Source: Stichopus chloronotus (taxonomy: Eukaryota; Echinodermata; Holothuroidea; Aspidochirotida; Stichopodidae). Taken from it: DNA of 64,000 nucleotides. Below the pieces are notes generated by a model. The model was not told the origin of the DNA, did not search any database, and worked only from the letters and a program-made list of their open reading frames with translations. The translations under genes were made by a program, and so were the position numbers. The stretch covers positions 27,084,769 to 27,148,768 of the forward strand of contig CM037836.1 of the NCBI GenBank assembly GCA_021234535.1, in the 5' to 3' direction. Shown piece by piece: positions 1-11,279 of the stretch; within the stretch, counting starts at the first letter, position 1; the number at the start of each line of letters is the position of its first letter.

Positions 1-956
1 AGTCACACAAACTGACTGTCTGAAACTTGATTGCACACATGAATTGACTGAGGTCACCTCCTGCAGACATATTATACATGAAATGTGCTATATAGTGCAT
101 GTGCAGTGAAATGGTAATCTTTAATATTCTCTTGGTTTGTAGGTCTACAGTACTTTAGAACAAAATGGAGATACCTCCCATAGATTTAGTACAAATTTGC
201 AGTTTTCTTCATTTGACTTTTAAGGCAATATTATTTTACTCATTGTGTATCATGTTTATCATTCCAAGGGCAGTTGGATCTACATTATTAATTTTGTTCA
301 ACTGTAAGCATCTTCTGTCTCCCATGAAATGATAGCTGAATGTTGGAAATTACAACCAAGCAATTTAAAAAAAGAAGCTTGAAACTGGTTTAAATGGAAA
401 CAGTACATACACAAAGCTGTTCAAAGCACAAATCACTGAGGATTTGAGTCCTGGCCATGACTGTATAAACTTTGTTCGACAATGAAACTGAGATCTTGCC
501 ACTCCTACATTTCTCTTCTATGCCTTGGGTACGATTGATAAGTTTCAAAGAATCTATTGCAGCAGATCAGTCATCCTTCTTACGCACACTAACAGTGTTG
601 AAAGTTTTGCCAACTTCATGTGCAAGTCCAAGGGACAACTAATTTATAAATGTGTTTACAGAATTTTCAAGATTTAGTTGTCATGCCAAAAATTAAGTTT
701 TGACTTATTTCAAGGTTGCTGTACCATGAATAAGCTTGCAACATGATGTTATTAGCAAATTTCATAGCCCAATTTAATGTCACTTTTCAGATATTATAAG
801 TATAAAAATCTTAATTTGATTTAAGCACTTACCAAATTTGGTCATCTAAAGGACAACTTTTTACAAAATTTGGTTTTCTTGTAGGGATTTTGGGTGTCTC
901 AAATGCCAGCCAGACAACCCTTTAACTTCACCACTGAATAGGAATACAACTATGTG
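1..956. other. Intergenic DNA, nothing recognised
   Basis: AT-rich sequence with stop codons in every frame and no long open stretch. I see no transposon ends, tRNA-like fold or strong splice-site pairing. It may be intergenic or intronic DNA of a gene outside the window. Confidence 0.4.
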
Positions 957-1488
957 CAGTGGCAGCACCAAGGGAGATGGGGAATTTCCCCAGTCAGAAC
1001 CTTTTCTTCCAGTTATCCCTTCATCCACTCAGCAAAAGTGACCTAACAAATGTAGATTCCCTGTTTATATTCATTATCTGTTTTAGAAAGTCCATGAGAC
1101 TTAATTTTTCTCTGAGAAACATGCTAAAACCTCAGGGTTTCCAGCGGTTTTGCACCTGGACCACCAACAGGGCCTTGCCCCTGGACCCATGAGGGGTCCT
1201 AAGATTTGCATTTAATGATGCACTTTGAATCTTAATATACCTATCCTGAGATTAAATTTTTCACCAATAGATATGGTAAAATCTCAGAACTTCTGGGAGT
1301 TTCCCCCTGGGTCCCACTGGAGCTTTGTAACTGTACCCCACCAGGAGCCCTAAGATGGGCCCCTGGTCCCACTCACTGGGCTTGCAGTCTGCACTTGATT
1401 CATACTATCCACAAAATGTTTTGCCCCTCCAAATGTTTTTTTTGCCCTCCATTTGTCTCCCCCCCCCCCCAATTCTAAAATCCCTGTG
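957..1488. mobile_element. Degenerate hAT-like non-autonomous element
   Basis: It begins with CAGTGGCAGCACC, a decayed version of the terminal repeat CAGTGGCGGCGCC seen at 6616 and 7994. Inside it are the same phrases as in those copies: a run reading 'atgctaaaacctcag' followed by C-rich 'cccctggaccc' blocks. This internal block appears twice, near 1093-1204 and 1255-1375. Near 1441-1488 is a counterpart of the other end, with a poly-C tract (1459-1470) before a decayed terminus. I found no clear 8-bp target duplication, so it is an old copy. No transposase is coded. Confidence 0.55.
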
Positions 1489-4400
1489 CCATCATTTAGT
1501 GTATGACAAGACTACATTCCTACTGTAGACCTTGATATTTTGTCACTTTTGTTGTCAAACTTTACAAAACACTAGTTTGTACTCTTCCATGTGTATGATT
1601 AAGCTTTCAACTATACTTGAAACATTGATCTTTTCCATCCACTTAAAGATAACAGAATGTATGTGATGAATCTCTCACAACTTTTGCAAGACCAACTTTG
1701 ACGGAGTATTGCATGTTGCTAACTTTACTTTTCATGCGTGTGTTTAGGTGTCCACACGACTTGGTCTGAAATAATACACTTGGAGTACCTCAGTCAAGGC
1801 ACACATTTGTAGGTAAATGACGGGTCTCTGACCTTCACCAAATGCTTAACATATTTATATACACCCTCAAGTTCAACACACTTAAATTTCTACTACCCTT
1901 AGATTTAATAATTCATACTGAAGCACGCTCTAATTAATATTCCTCACCACTAACATCAAAGCCTCACCATCTGTAGTAATTACCACTTGAAAAATAGAGT
2001 GGGATGTTTATTTAAACCATCGTATTTGCATGTATGAGGATTTATAGCTTCTGGCTACATTGCACTGTACTTTACCTACAGAGGGCGCTATGAAGATGGG
2101 GACGGCCATTTCTGTCTTAATAAACGATGACGGAAGAAATCACAACCATATTGCAGAAGTTCAGCAGAGAAGCAAAAACCTGCCAATTATTGAAAATAAG
2201 CAATGTGGACTTGCTAGACTACACACTCAAAGAGTCCATTGAAATGTTGCATAGAATTCAACACCATTGACTACATACAAATGTCACTTAGTACTTTATA
2301 AGTTTCCCTACAGTATGGTATTGCTAACACCAGCACACCACTCCTTATTTGCGCACAACACTCCGTTGTCAAATGTACTAAACTGAAATATTGCTGAAAG
2401 ATACAAAATTTTCTCAAGGGAGTCACCCTCTCCCCTTAGACCCCTCCCAGGATGGCGTTCCGTAAAACGACTTTTGCCTGGCAGTAAAAATGCTACAGCT
2501 ATAACCCTGGCTGACACACTGTATTCTGACTGCACTCCAGGCATGCAGCCTAGGAATGGGGGGAGGGGTGGATGACAAAGGAGGCAGCCATTCTCCATTG
2601 CATACGTGGTATTTTTTCATGTTTTTATGATATTGCTAGTATTTCCCTATTTGTATGCAGTAGGCATCAAAAGGCCTGGGAAGTGCCAGTTTCAGTCATC
2701 TAACAGTATTTTGGGCCAATTTTGTTTGTATGCTTCACCTCAACCTACGCTGGTGCTATGCTTAATTAGTATTCAACAGGCTTTGTTCCGTCCTTGACCA
2801 ATTTCTGGTTTCATCGCTGCTGCACTCTCAACACATCCTGAAACTTACATGTTTTACACCATCCTTTCCACAACAAAGGTAGAGCATATTGGATTATATC
2901 ATAACGAAAACTACTACTAAGTTTCAATAATTGCATCACACACAAAGTGTCCACACATAGAGTTATGACAGTGTCCAAAGCGGAAGAATTTTGGTATTTT
3001 GTCCTTGATGAGACAGACACAACAAAGTGTGCACTTACACTGATATGTCTGACATGACAGGAATAAAAATATTCCTTGCTAATTGGCAAAAATGCACTGC
3101 CTTCTCCAAAACCATGTTTATCAGATACATGTCAGGACCAGGGCAGTCTATGGTTTCCCACAAGATTAGACTTAGGGGGTCATGGTGTTAGAGTTGATTT
3201 TGGGTACACTTTGAGCAATGTCAAAGGGTAAGTATCTACGATGTGAAAATTCACAATAATTTTTTATCTCAAAACATACAACTCAGCTACATGAGTATTT
3301 ACTAGGGAACCACTTTTAAAACCTAACATTGCACAAAATTTTTAGGCATGCTTGGCAAAAATCACAAGGGGTGAGAGTACCTGCATTACAACAAAAACAG
3401 TTCTCAAGAAAATACTGCCGCTCTGGAAAATAACAAAACTTTTACAATGTATATGACAATGCTACTATGGAAGGTTCATAAAATAGATTTAACAAGAATG
3501 ACGTCATCACGGAACAATAAGTGAAGCCCAAGCTCTGTATGGCAAGATTGAGGCATTCTCATTAAACCTTGTAACATAAATCCAATGGAAATTTTAGGAT
3601 GTTACTCATGAACATGTTGGAAAGCAATTTTCTCTGAATATCAGATTGTCTCAAAAAATCAAAAGGTTGCATTTACTTCTGTTTTCCCCGAAGATCAAAC
3701 AAATTCTCGAACTGTACATGCATTACGGTACAGTGTATATGGAAAATGTTGAAGACAACCTTAGCTGTTCTGCCATGCAGACCAAGGACCACACATATTA
3801 TGTTTGGCTTCATTTGTTCAATGTGTGAGTAATTAGTCTGAAGTCATTTCCTAGTACATACAAATTTAGCTGCAGTGGTACTTTTTGAGCTCAATTTATG
3901 CATGTGTACTCAAACCTATAGGCCAGTAATGACATGGCGTGTTGCAATAAAAGAAAAAAGTAAATGGTAGAGCTAATGTTTTGTTCAAACGTAACAGGAG
4001 ATATCACTGGAAAACCATTATTATTAAGTGACAGCAATGTGCATAAAGGAGTTAATTCAGTTCACACACAGACACCAACGCAATTGAAAAACAAAAAGAA
4101 CGACTGCTGTACCACTGTGAGCAGTCACAAAAGTTACTTGTATGATCACCAACAGACCGAGTAAAAACGTTCAGTAGTACCTCACATACTGTACTTGAGT
4201 AACTGCAACACTCTAATAAAACAAGACTGCTTTAGATGATCACCGTTCAACAAAATAAACTTTCCAGAATAGCTTGTCTAAATTCAATCAGTGATGTGAG
4301 ACTGTCTTCAAAGTTTGTTGGAGAGTGCCCACTTGGGGTGACAGTTAAAAGTTCAGCATAGACGTGCTCAGCAAATGACACTATTTGCAAATTATTTCGT

Positions 4401-6615
4401 GATCACTGTACTGCACCTAGCCAAACAATCAACCGCTGGGAAGATTTGACATTCTCCATAAAAACCACAGCAACACATCCATTTAAGAAAAGAGAAAATG
4501 AACGAGAGGGGAAGTAATATGTTGTTATCCATGACAGTTCGTGCTATTGCAATCTTCGCAAGAACCTTTTTTTTATTTTGGCCAAAATTCCATCTGGCTG
4601 GCGCCCATGTTTCAACAGTTCCTTACATGGCCTTGGTACACAACTCAACGCACATTTTTTTCCTAGTTGGATGATGAAGCAGAAATAAGTGCCAGGGTGA
4701 GGGCCATGTGAATGTGTAGTAAAATTAGGCTAGTCCATGTAATGAAACACACAGCACTGTTTGAGAGTTAGGCCTAATTGAATTACAAGGGACTGTGCAA
4801 ACATTTTTATTCCCTTCAAATTTTTATCAAGGCATCACAGTTTTTACAGTCTAGACTGCAGAAGGTATATATGCACTGATCTTTATACCATTATACTTGA
4901 AGCATGTGTCTGTCACTGCATTCAGTCAATGTCTGGTTCGCTATATGTTGTGATGCAACTTTGCAAAGGACTTTTTCAAGGTCTGAGCCAATACTATGTT
5001 AGCCACAAGTCCTCACAACTTGCGAGATCCAGACCGAATCATTACCTGAAAGAGTCCACATCTGAGTCCTACAATCACCTGTCTTGAGGCTGAGCTTGAT
5101 TCCTGCATCACTACTACGTATACACTATTTTATGTGGCTAGCTTCCCTACCAACTGAGAGCAGGATTGAGCTATAATGTAGCTACGCCCCATGAACAGTA
5201 CAGATTAACTTTAAACTAGCTATTTCTTTCCTAACGTTCAAGTTTTTGAGAGTTTTTTAATTTGACAAACTTGAGGATCAGTAAGTTTGAAGACTGGTTG
5301 AACTTGAAGATCCTGTAGGTTTTGGCCCACTATGTTGATCGTAGATGAACACCGCAAAACGATCGTGGATGAACGCCAGCAAACTTATGTAATACTAACA
5401 GGAATAAGAGGATAGTCCAGGTCTGCATCAATTGGCCATTAAATTAGGCTAAGTACTGTAAATATGTTTGGAGAACCTTGCCAAAACGTGTTTGCCTAAC
5501 TTTCTTTTTCTGAAGGAACTAGGACCTTGTGTTAGTTAGAATAAGGTACTGGGTTGGCTTAATACCTAACTTGGTTTTGGGAATTGGGTTAAGGCCCAAC
5601 ACTCCCTAGGCCTAGGGCTTTGATTTTCGGCAGTAAAACTTAGACTAGCCTACCACTGCATTTTCAGTTCTTCAGAGTTATTCTCAGGCTTAGGATGAAT
5701 GCGTTTAAAGATAAAAATGTTCTTGATCCAACTTAAACCGAGTTACCCCAAAAATATACGATTGCCAGACCTCTGGGACGGGGCAATTGGTCATTGATTT
5801 ATCATGCAACTGTGTTGGCCAAGGCTAGGCTTTTCCTACGTACTGTAGTCTGTAGCCCGGTTAGCTATCTATATGAGCTACATTTGCTGTGCAGACGACA
5901 ATCACGACGGGCACAAGTTGTTGATGTTGCTATGAACTTCAGCACGCGGAGGTCACTTACAAGAGTTTTGAAAGAAATGATGAAAAGAAAATGTTGACAA
6001 GCTTACTCCTGTTGGATGTTCCTTCAAGGTCTAGAGAAACCACTCTTTTCCTGATTCTTTAGGTAACAGGTAGGCTACCCGACTGTTGAGCTTAGTTAGA
6101 GCAGGACCTGGTGCACCCGTCGAATAACCTTCACCGTTACTCTTGATTATAACTGGGCGAACAGCATTGAAAGATCGATTACGTCGCTTTGCTTATTGTG
6201 ATGTCATAATAGCCTGGAACTACACAAATGACAAATCCGAAAGTACGTTGGCATCGTCCCAGCCGCGCCAGGGTCCGTCTGCAGTCAGATGTTTGTCAAT
6301 TAGTTTGTGTCGCATAGCTTACTTGTGTACGTGTGCTTTGATTGGAATTGCAAAGTCTACATTGAACAACAACAATAACACACAGGTGGAGGAAATGGAG
6401 GGGAGGGACACAAATGTCCCCAACTGTTTCTTTGGTAATTCTAATCAATAAAAACTGATTTCTAATCTCCCGTTCAATAATATCTCAAGTAATCATCTCT
6501 TCTCATTAATCGAATCCCATATAGCTTCGACTGTTGAATTTACTCAGGTCGTCATGTGCTTTTCCTTTTTGTTGCCAATAAAAGTACGTTTTCGCACACG
6601 CGCGTCAACTGTAGA
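1489..6615. other. Intergenic DNA without a recognisable gene
   Basis: About 5 kb of AT-rich DNA. Open frames are at most about 100 codons, lack similarity to families I know, and occur on both strands as expected by chance. I see no array, clear terminal repeat or structural RNA. The stretch may contain small decayed repeats that I cannot define without comparison to the rest of the genome. Confidence 0.4.
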
Positions 6616-7330
6616 CAGTGGCGGCGCCAGAATGTCAGACTTGGGGGGCAAACTGAGGGCAGAGGAAAATGTTGGGGGGCAAAGATTTTCGCCCGCAGCG
6701 CGAAACCGAGCGCGAAGCGCGAGGCCTTGGGGGTGGGGTCCAGGGGCCCACCTTAGGGCTCTGAGGTTTAAGCATATCTCTGGGTGGAAAATTAAGTCCC
6801 AAGAGAGGTATATTATTTATTTTTATATTATTCATTTTTTCGGTTGACCGTACTCCAAGGTTCCCAACTTTTTTCTTTGGGAGTACTATTCCACATTTAC
6901 GCGGTGCAAAAGAGTACATACACACACACACACACAGAGGCAACATACACTTCCATTCCATTCCTATATTTAGGAAAACAACGACATTCCTATATTAAGG
7001 AAAACAACCACCTACCCGCCCTTCCCTTATGCTGAACGGTAAACATTCGAGAGAAAATTGGTCTGACCAGGCTCGCCTACTGTTGAAGTGGCTATCGGCA
7101 TGATATAAAACTGGCAGCCTGTGTAACATAAATTAGTCATTTATCAATCATGGGTCCCCGGAAGCTGTTCTTATTCAGTCCAATGCCAATACATAGTTTT
7201 GTGATTAAATTAATTTTGGATGAGTACAAGATCTGATTAGGAAGGGTGAGAGCAACTGGGGGGCAACTGGGGGGCAAGGAAAAAATCTGGGGGAAAATGC
7301 CCCCTCATGCCCCCCGTAGCGCCGCCACTG
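6616..7330. mobile_element. Non-autonomous hAT-like transposon, copy 1
   Basis: The 715-bp element opens with CAGTGGCGGCGCCAG and closes with GCGCCGCCACTG, so its ends are inverted repeats. It is flanked by the exact 8-bp direct repeat ACTGTAGA at 6608-6615 and 7331-7338. An 8-bp target duplication with CAG...CTG ends is the signature of the hAT superfamily. The interior has stretches rich in G (plus strand), a CA microsatellite near 6918 and no transposase frame, so it must be moved by an enzyme encoded elsewhere. Copy 2 at 7994-8729 is the same family in the opposite orientation. The short open frames inside are shadows of the repeat. Confidence 0.85.
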
Positions 7331-7338
7331 ACTGTAGA

Positions 7339-7904
7339 TTCACTGAATATGAAGGTGAAGGATCCTACTCAATGATGAATGGGCACGTTCAAATGAATGC
7401 CTCTTGTTCATGTATGATTTCCCGTCGTTGACTGTCCGAATGGACTCGAGAAGTTACATTGAATGATCGAAATATTATATGGGGATTTCTTTTTTTAGTA
7501 TTTTACGTTTACAGCCCCCGGAATCACTCAAAATAACTTGTAAACTGATGCTTACCCTGACGTTTATACCTTACTCTATCGTCAGAGAAATCTATGTCAA
7601 CGTAAAGGAATGCATCGATGTATACATTTCGCCATCTTCATACAAGGGACGGTTAATTTCAGCTACGGTTTTTGGAGGATGTGACATTTTTCATTAATAT
7701 TGAAGAAAAACTATGGGAATAACCTTTTTCTTGTGGGCCTAGGCCTAGTGTGGTTATAATTTTTTAACCCTTCCTTGTAAAAAATCGAATAAACGATCGA
7801 AAGTTAGAAGCGGGATCCGGATTTGCAAAACATTACTGTTTCCCCCACTTCAACCCTTCCCCAGTCCCCAGCCCCCTCCCCCTTGATGAAAATGTCTGGC
7901 TACG
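7339..7904. other. Spacer between repeats
   Basis: Unique-looking DNA between the first hAT-like element and the repeat that hosts the second. It holds short open frames without recognisable similarity and a C-rich patch near 7843-7881. No gene is supported. Confidence 0.35.
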
Positions 7905-8812
7905 CCTCTGGTAAGTTGCATTAATGATACTAAATTTTAGTTGAGAGGATAACATGAAAAACCGCGAACCTTGCCAATGTTACGCTATTGGAGCAGTGGC
8001 TGCGCTACGGGGGGGGGGGGGATGAGGGGGAATTTGCCCCTCCAGATTGTTTCCTTGCCCCCCCCCCCTTCCCAATCAGATCTTGTACTCATCCAAAATT
8101 AATTTAATCACAAAACTACGTATTGGCATTGGACTGAATAAGAAAAACCTCCCGGGAACCATGATTGATAAATGCCTAATTTATGTTACACAGGCTGCTA
8201 GTTTTCATATCATGCCCGTAGCCACTTCAACAGTAGGCCAGCCTGGTCAGACCAATTTTCTCTCGAATGTTTACCGTCCAGCGTAAGGGAAGGGTAGGTG
8301 GTTGTTTTCCTAAATATAGGAATGGAGTGGAAGTGTATGTAGCCTATGTATGAGTGTGTGTGTACTCGGTGGTACCGCGTAAATGTGAAATGGTACTCCC
8401 AAAGAAAAAAGTTGGGAACCTTGGAGTACGGTCAACCGAAAAAATAAATAATATAAAGATAAATAATACACCTATCTCGGGGCTTAATTTTCCACCCAAA
8501 GATATGCTAAAACCTCAGAGCTTCCTGGGGGCTTCGCCCCTGGACCCCCACCGGGGCTTTGATCCTGGGCCCCACCTGGAGCCCTAAGGCGGGCCCCTGG
8601 ACCCCACCCGCAAGATCTCGCGTTTCGCGCTCAGTTCCCCGCTGCGCGCGAAAGTCTTTGCCCATCAACATTTCCTCTGCCCTCAGTTCCCCCCCCCCCC
8701 CCAAGTCTGACATTCTGGCGCCGCCACTGTATAGAAGTGAATGTACACTGTTAACAGTAATCTATAGCCAACAAACGGGGAGCGGGGTGTTCCAGAGTTG
8801 TCCAAGATTTTT
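7905..8812. mobile_element. Repeat family A copy, split by the hAT-like element
   Basis: The left part (7905-7993) and right part (8730-8812) together match the continuous copies at 10027-10232 and 43557-43755. Shared phrases are 'gagaggataacatgaaa', 'ccaatgtt(a/g)cgctat' and 'gtgaatgtacactg'. The match is interrupted exactly where the hAT-like element 7994-8729 sits. The complete copy at 43557 has inverted-repeat ends starting CTACAATCTTGGACAAAAT, so family A is itself a small inverted-repeat transposon. Confidence 0.7.
7994..8729. mobile_element. Non-autonomous hAT-like transposon, copy 2
   Basis: The 736-bp element starts CAGTGGCTGCGC and ends CTGGCGCCGCCACTG, and is an inverted copy of the element at 6616-7330. 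The flanking 8-mers TATTGGAG (7986-7993) and TATAGAAG (8730-8737) agree at six of eight positions and look like an aged target duplication. The empty site survives in the paralogous repeat near 10137 as TATGGGAG. Poly-G (8009-8021) and poly-C tracts lie just inside the two ends. It codes for no transposase. Confidence 0.8.
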
Positions 8813-9269
8813 CCAAGAGTTTTAAGCGCGTAATTTTAGAGCGAACTGTTGAAAGAAAATTGCTCATTTTTGGACATTGTGCATCACAAAAATTAGTTAT
8901 CGGGGTCTATGGGTCTGAGGATTGTCAAATGAAAGTATTCGTCTATGAACATAAGTTTTGTTTTTTTGTTTTTTTTATTTGGGGGTTAATTTGCGTATAT
9001 GTTTTGTTGAAAACAAGTGGTAGTAATCAATACACTATTTCATGGTTTGTACAAGGGCAGAAATGGTTTCCTTTAGAAATAACATTGATCAGGAGCTGTT
9101 GTGTTGCGTTGCAAGAGGAGTACGTGTCACTCCAATTGATGAATGATGGTATGGAGCCCAGTTATAAGATACCATGAAATAGCGCCACGTACTACCATTG
9201 TGCGTAAAAGTGAGAACTGATGATTCAGCTTTATATCAAAATAATTCTACAACGTTAGTAAAGGCTACA

Positions 9270-9600
9270 GTTTTTACAGTACATGAAGATTTAAAACCAG
9301 GGTTTGTAAAGGTAGAATGACAGATTATTCAAAATAAGGAAGGACCGTATAGCCTTCATTTCAAGAAATAAGTTTCTCATAGATAGAAATTCAGTTATCT
9401 GTTGCTCAACCATTATTTGTTCACTGAAACTTTTCAAAATTCAAATGATGCATCTTCCATTACTCACCACATGCGTAATGTTTTGAGGAGATAAAGGTCT
9501 TGCAGGTGTTTATTGGTATAACTGAATAGTTTAATAATGATTAAAGCTATTTTCTTCGTATACCATGTTGATATATTCTAAACGCCCTATTTCCCTTTAA
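9270..9600. mobile_element. Small inverted-repeat transposon, TTAAAGGG family, truncated or diverged
   Basis: This segment is collinear with 47377-47670. Shared phrases include 'aagaaataagtttctca' and 'ttttcaaaattcaaatgatg', and both end CCCTATTTCCCTTTAA. The right terminal repeat is intact; the left terminal repeat is not recognisable here. No coding capacity. Confidence 0.65.
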
Positions 9601-10026
9601 ATAAACAACACATATACATCGGTCCTTTTACAACTGACTACCAAAATTTAATTTTTTTTTTTTTTGTGCTCTTCGGTGCCTGTTCCAGTATGAGTTTGAG
9701 CCGAAAGCACGTCAGTTGTATCATTCAAAATGCCTTAGTTTCCTGGTCGACAAGATGCATTGGCCCTATGTTACCTCCTCAATGACTGGATTATATTTAA
9801 CACATGTGGTGCAAACCTCTTCATGGATTTGACTGACTTATTACTGCTCCCTTTAACCCCTGATAACATTGACAGCATTCACACAATGATATTACTACGG
9901 TACACCAACTTCATAATGTCTCTTGTTGCAAGGAATACCATCCCTCCATTTATTCGTTTAACCTATTGCAAAATCACGCATTTTACCGGTCCCCGCGCAT
10001 GCTGCTGGCCTGTCGAAATTCCGTCA

Positions 10027-10232
10027 GACAATCCTGTACAGAACTGTTAGGACACTTTGTCGTACGTTAGAATTATAATCCTTAATTTAACTGAGGGGAT
10101 AACATGAAACCCTACTCCCCTTTCCAATGTTGCGCTATGGGAGTGAATGTACACTGTGAACAGTAATCCTGTAGCCAACATTGAAGGGGGGGGGGGGGGG
10201 GGGGTCCCACGGTATTTTGCCCAAGATTGTAT
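10027..10232. mobile_element. Repeat family A, full-length copy
   Basis: It starts 'acaatcctgtacagaa' and ends 'ttttgcccaagattgtata', which are decayed inverted repeats of each other. The body matches 43557-43755 and the interrupted copy at 7905-8812. A 19-nt poly-G tract (10186-10204) has expanded inside it. Non-coding. Confidence 0.65.
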
Positions 10233-10325
10233 AGGTGAAAAAACATCACTTCCGGTTGTTTCACTTTACCAATAGGACGACAGAACATCACCGGACGTCC
10301 AGTTTATATAGGCCTATACACTACT

Positions 10326-11033
10326 ACTGGGGCATAGAATGTTAGGACCAATCAATTAAAGTGGACCTGAAGTCAAAAATTTCAAAAATATATTTTATAA
10401 AGCTTGAAAAAAGCATCAAAATGTTCCAACTCCCCATCTTCACAGGGCATTCCTGAGCTGAGATATAAAATGTTGAAGCCAATTCACTAAATTCAAAATA
10501 GTAGATTGCGCAATAATTTGTGATGTCATTCTTGTACTACTCAAATTGCCATCTTTGTTTCACATTGTTCCAAAATGCGATCATTGTTTTATGGTTATAG
10601 GGTGACTGGGCTATAATAGCCCTCTCCTTACAACATGCTAACAAAGAAACAGTAATTGTGTCAAGGTCAAACAAACATTTTAATTTCAAAAGGAAACAAA
10701 AGCAGGTAATGTGAGTTGTACAAGAAGGCCATCACAGGCTATTACGCAATCAATGATTCCAAATTTAGTGAATAAATTTCAACATTTTATATCTCAGCTC
10801 AGGAATGTCCAATAAAGATGGGAGTTGGAACATTTTGATGCATTTTTCATGTTTTGTAACATATATTTTTGACAATTTTGACTTTAGGTCCACTTTAATC
10901 GTTTGTTTATAAAAAAGGCTTAGGGGTTGGCCAGTGCTCCAATAAAGGAGATCTTTGTGTCGATATAACAACATGAGTGTCCTATTGAATATACGGTATA
11001 GATAGTCAATATTAACATTCTGTACCACCGTCA
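10326..11033. mobile_element. Repeat family B copy interrupted by a foldback element
   Basis: Family B is a short inverted-repeat element of about 185 bp, with ends reading GACGGTGGTACAGAATGTTA and its reverse complement, seen uninterrupted at 11094-11279. Here the left end is decayed ('ggggcatagaatgttag') and the right end (about 11014-11033) is well kept. The two halves are separated by the foldback element at 10358-10897. The halves rejoin at the family phrase 'caatcaa...cgttt', which is continuous in the other two copies. Confidence 0.65.
10358..10897. mobile_element. Foldback element with arms of about 150 bp
   Basis: The first arm (about 10358-10520) and second arm (about 10738-10897) are long imperfect inverted repeats. 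Ends read AAAGTGGACCT and AGGTCCACTTT. Both arms contain 'cattttgatg/catcaaaatg' and 'atttcaacattttatatctcagctca' or its complement. The central 215 bp are unique. No protein is coded. The target duplication is not clear; TTAA-like bases lie at both junctions. Confidence 0.7.
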
Positions 11034-11093
11034 CACTCATTACTGATGTCTAATTTAGTAGCTTATTTTCAAGGAGGGTACTTCCCTGTCACT

Positions 11094-11279
11094 ATGACGG
11101 TGGTACAGAATGTTAGCAACAATCAATTCTTCGTTTATCAAACAAGGTTAGAGGTTGGCCAATCAAAGTGATGCTTCAATAAAGGACATCTTTGTTTTGA
11201 TCTGCGAGCATTAATATCCTATTGAATATACTGTATAGATGGTAACAATAGCCTACACTAACATTCTGTGCCACCGTCA
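11094..11279. mobile_element. Repeat family B, full-length copy
   Basis: A compact inverted-repeat element starting ATGACGGTGGTACAGAATG and ending CATTCTGTGCCACCGTCAT. The interior is about 145 bp. Related copies lie at 10326-11033 (interrupted) and 47864-48049. Non-coding MITE. Confidence 0.75.

Noticed and set aside
6635..8713. Paired similar frames on opposite strands that look like a gene family
   Set aside because: They come from the two inverted hAT-like elements and have no transposase or other domain.
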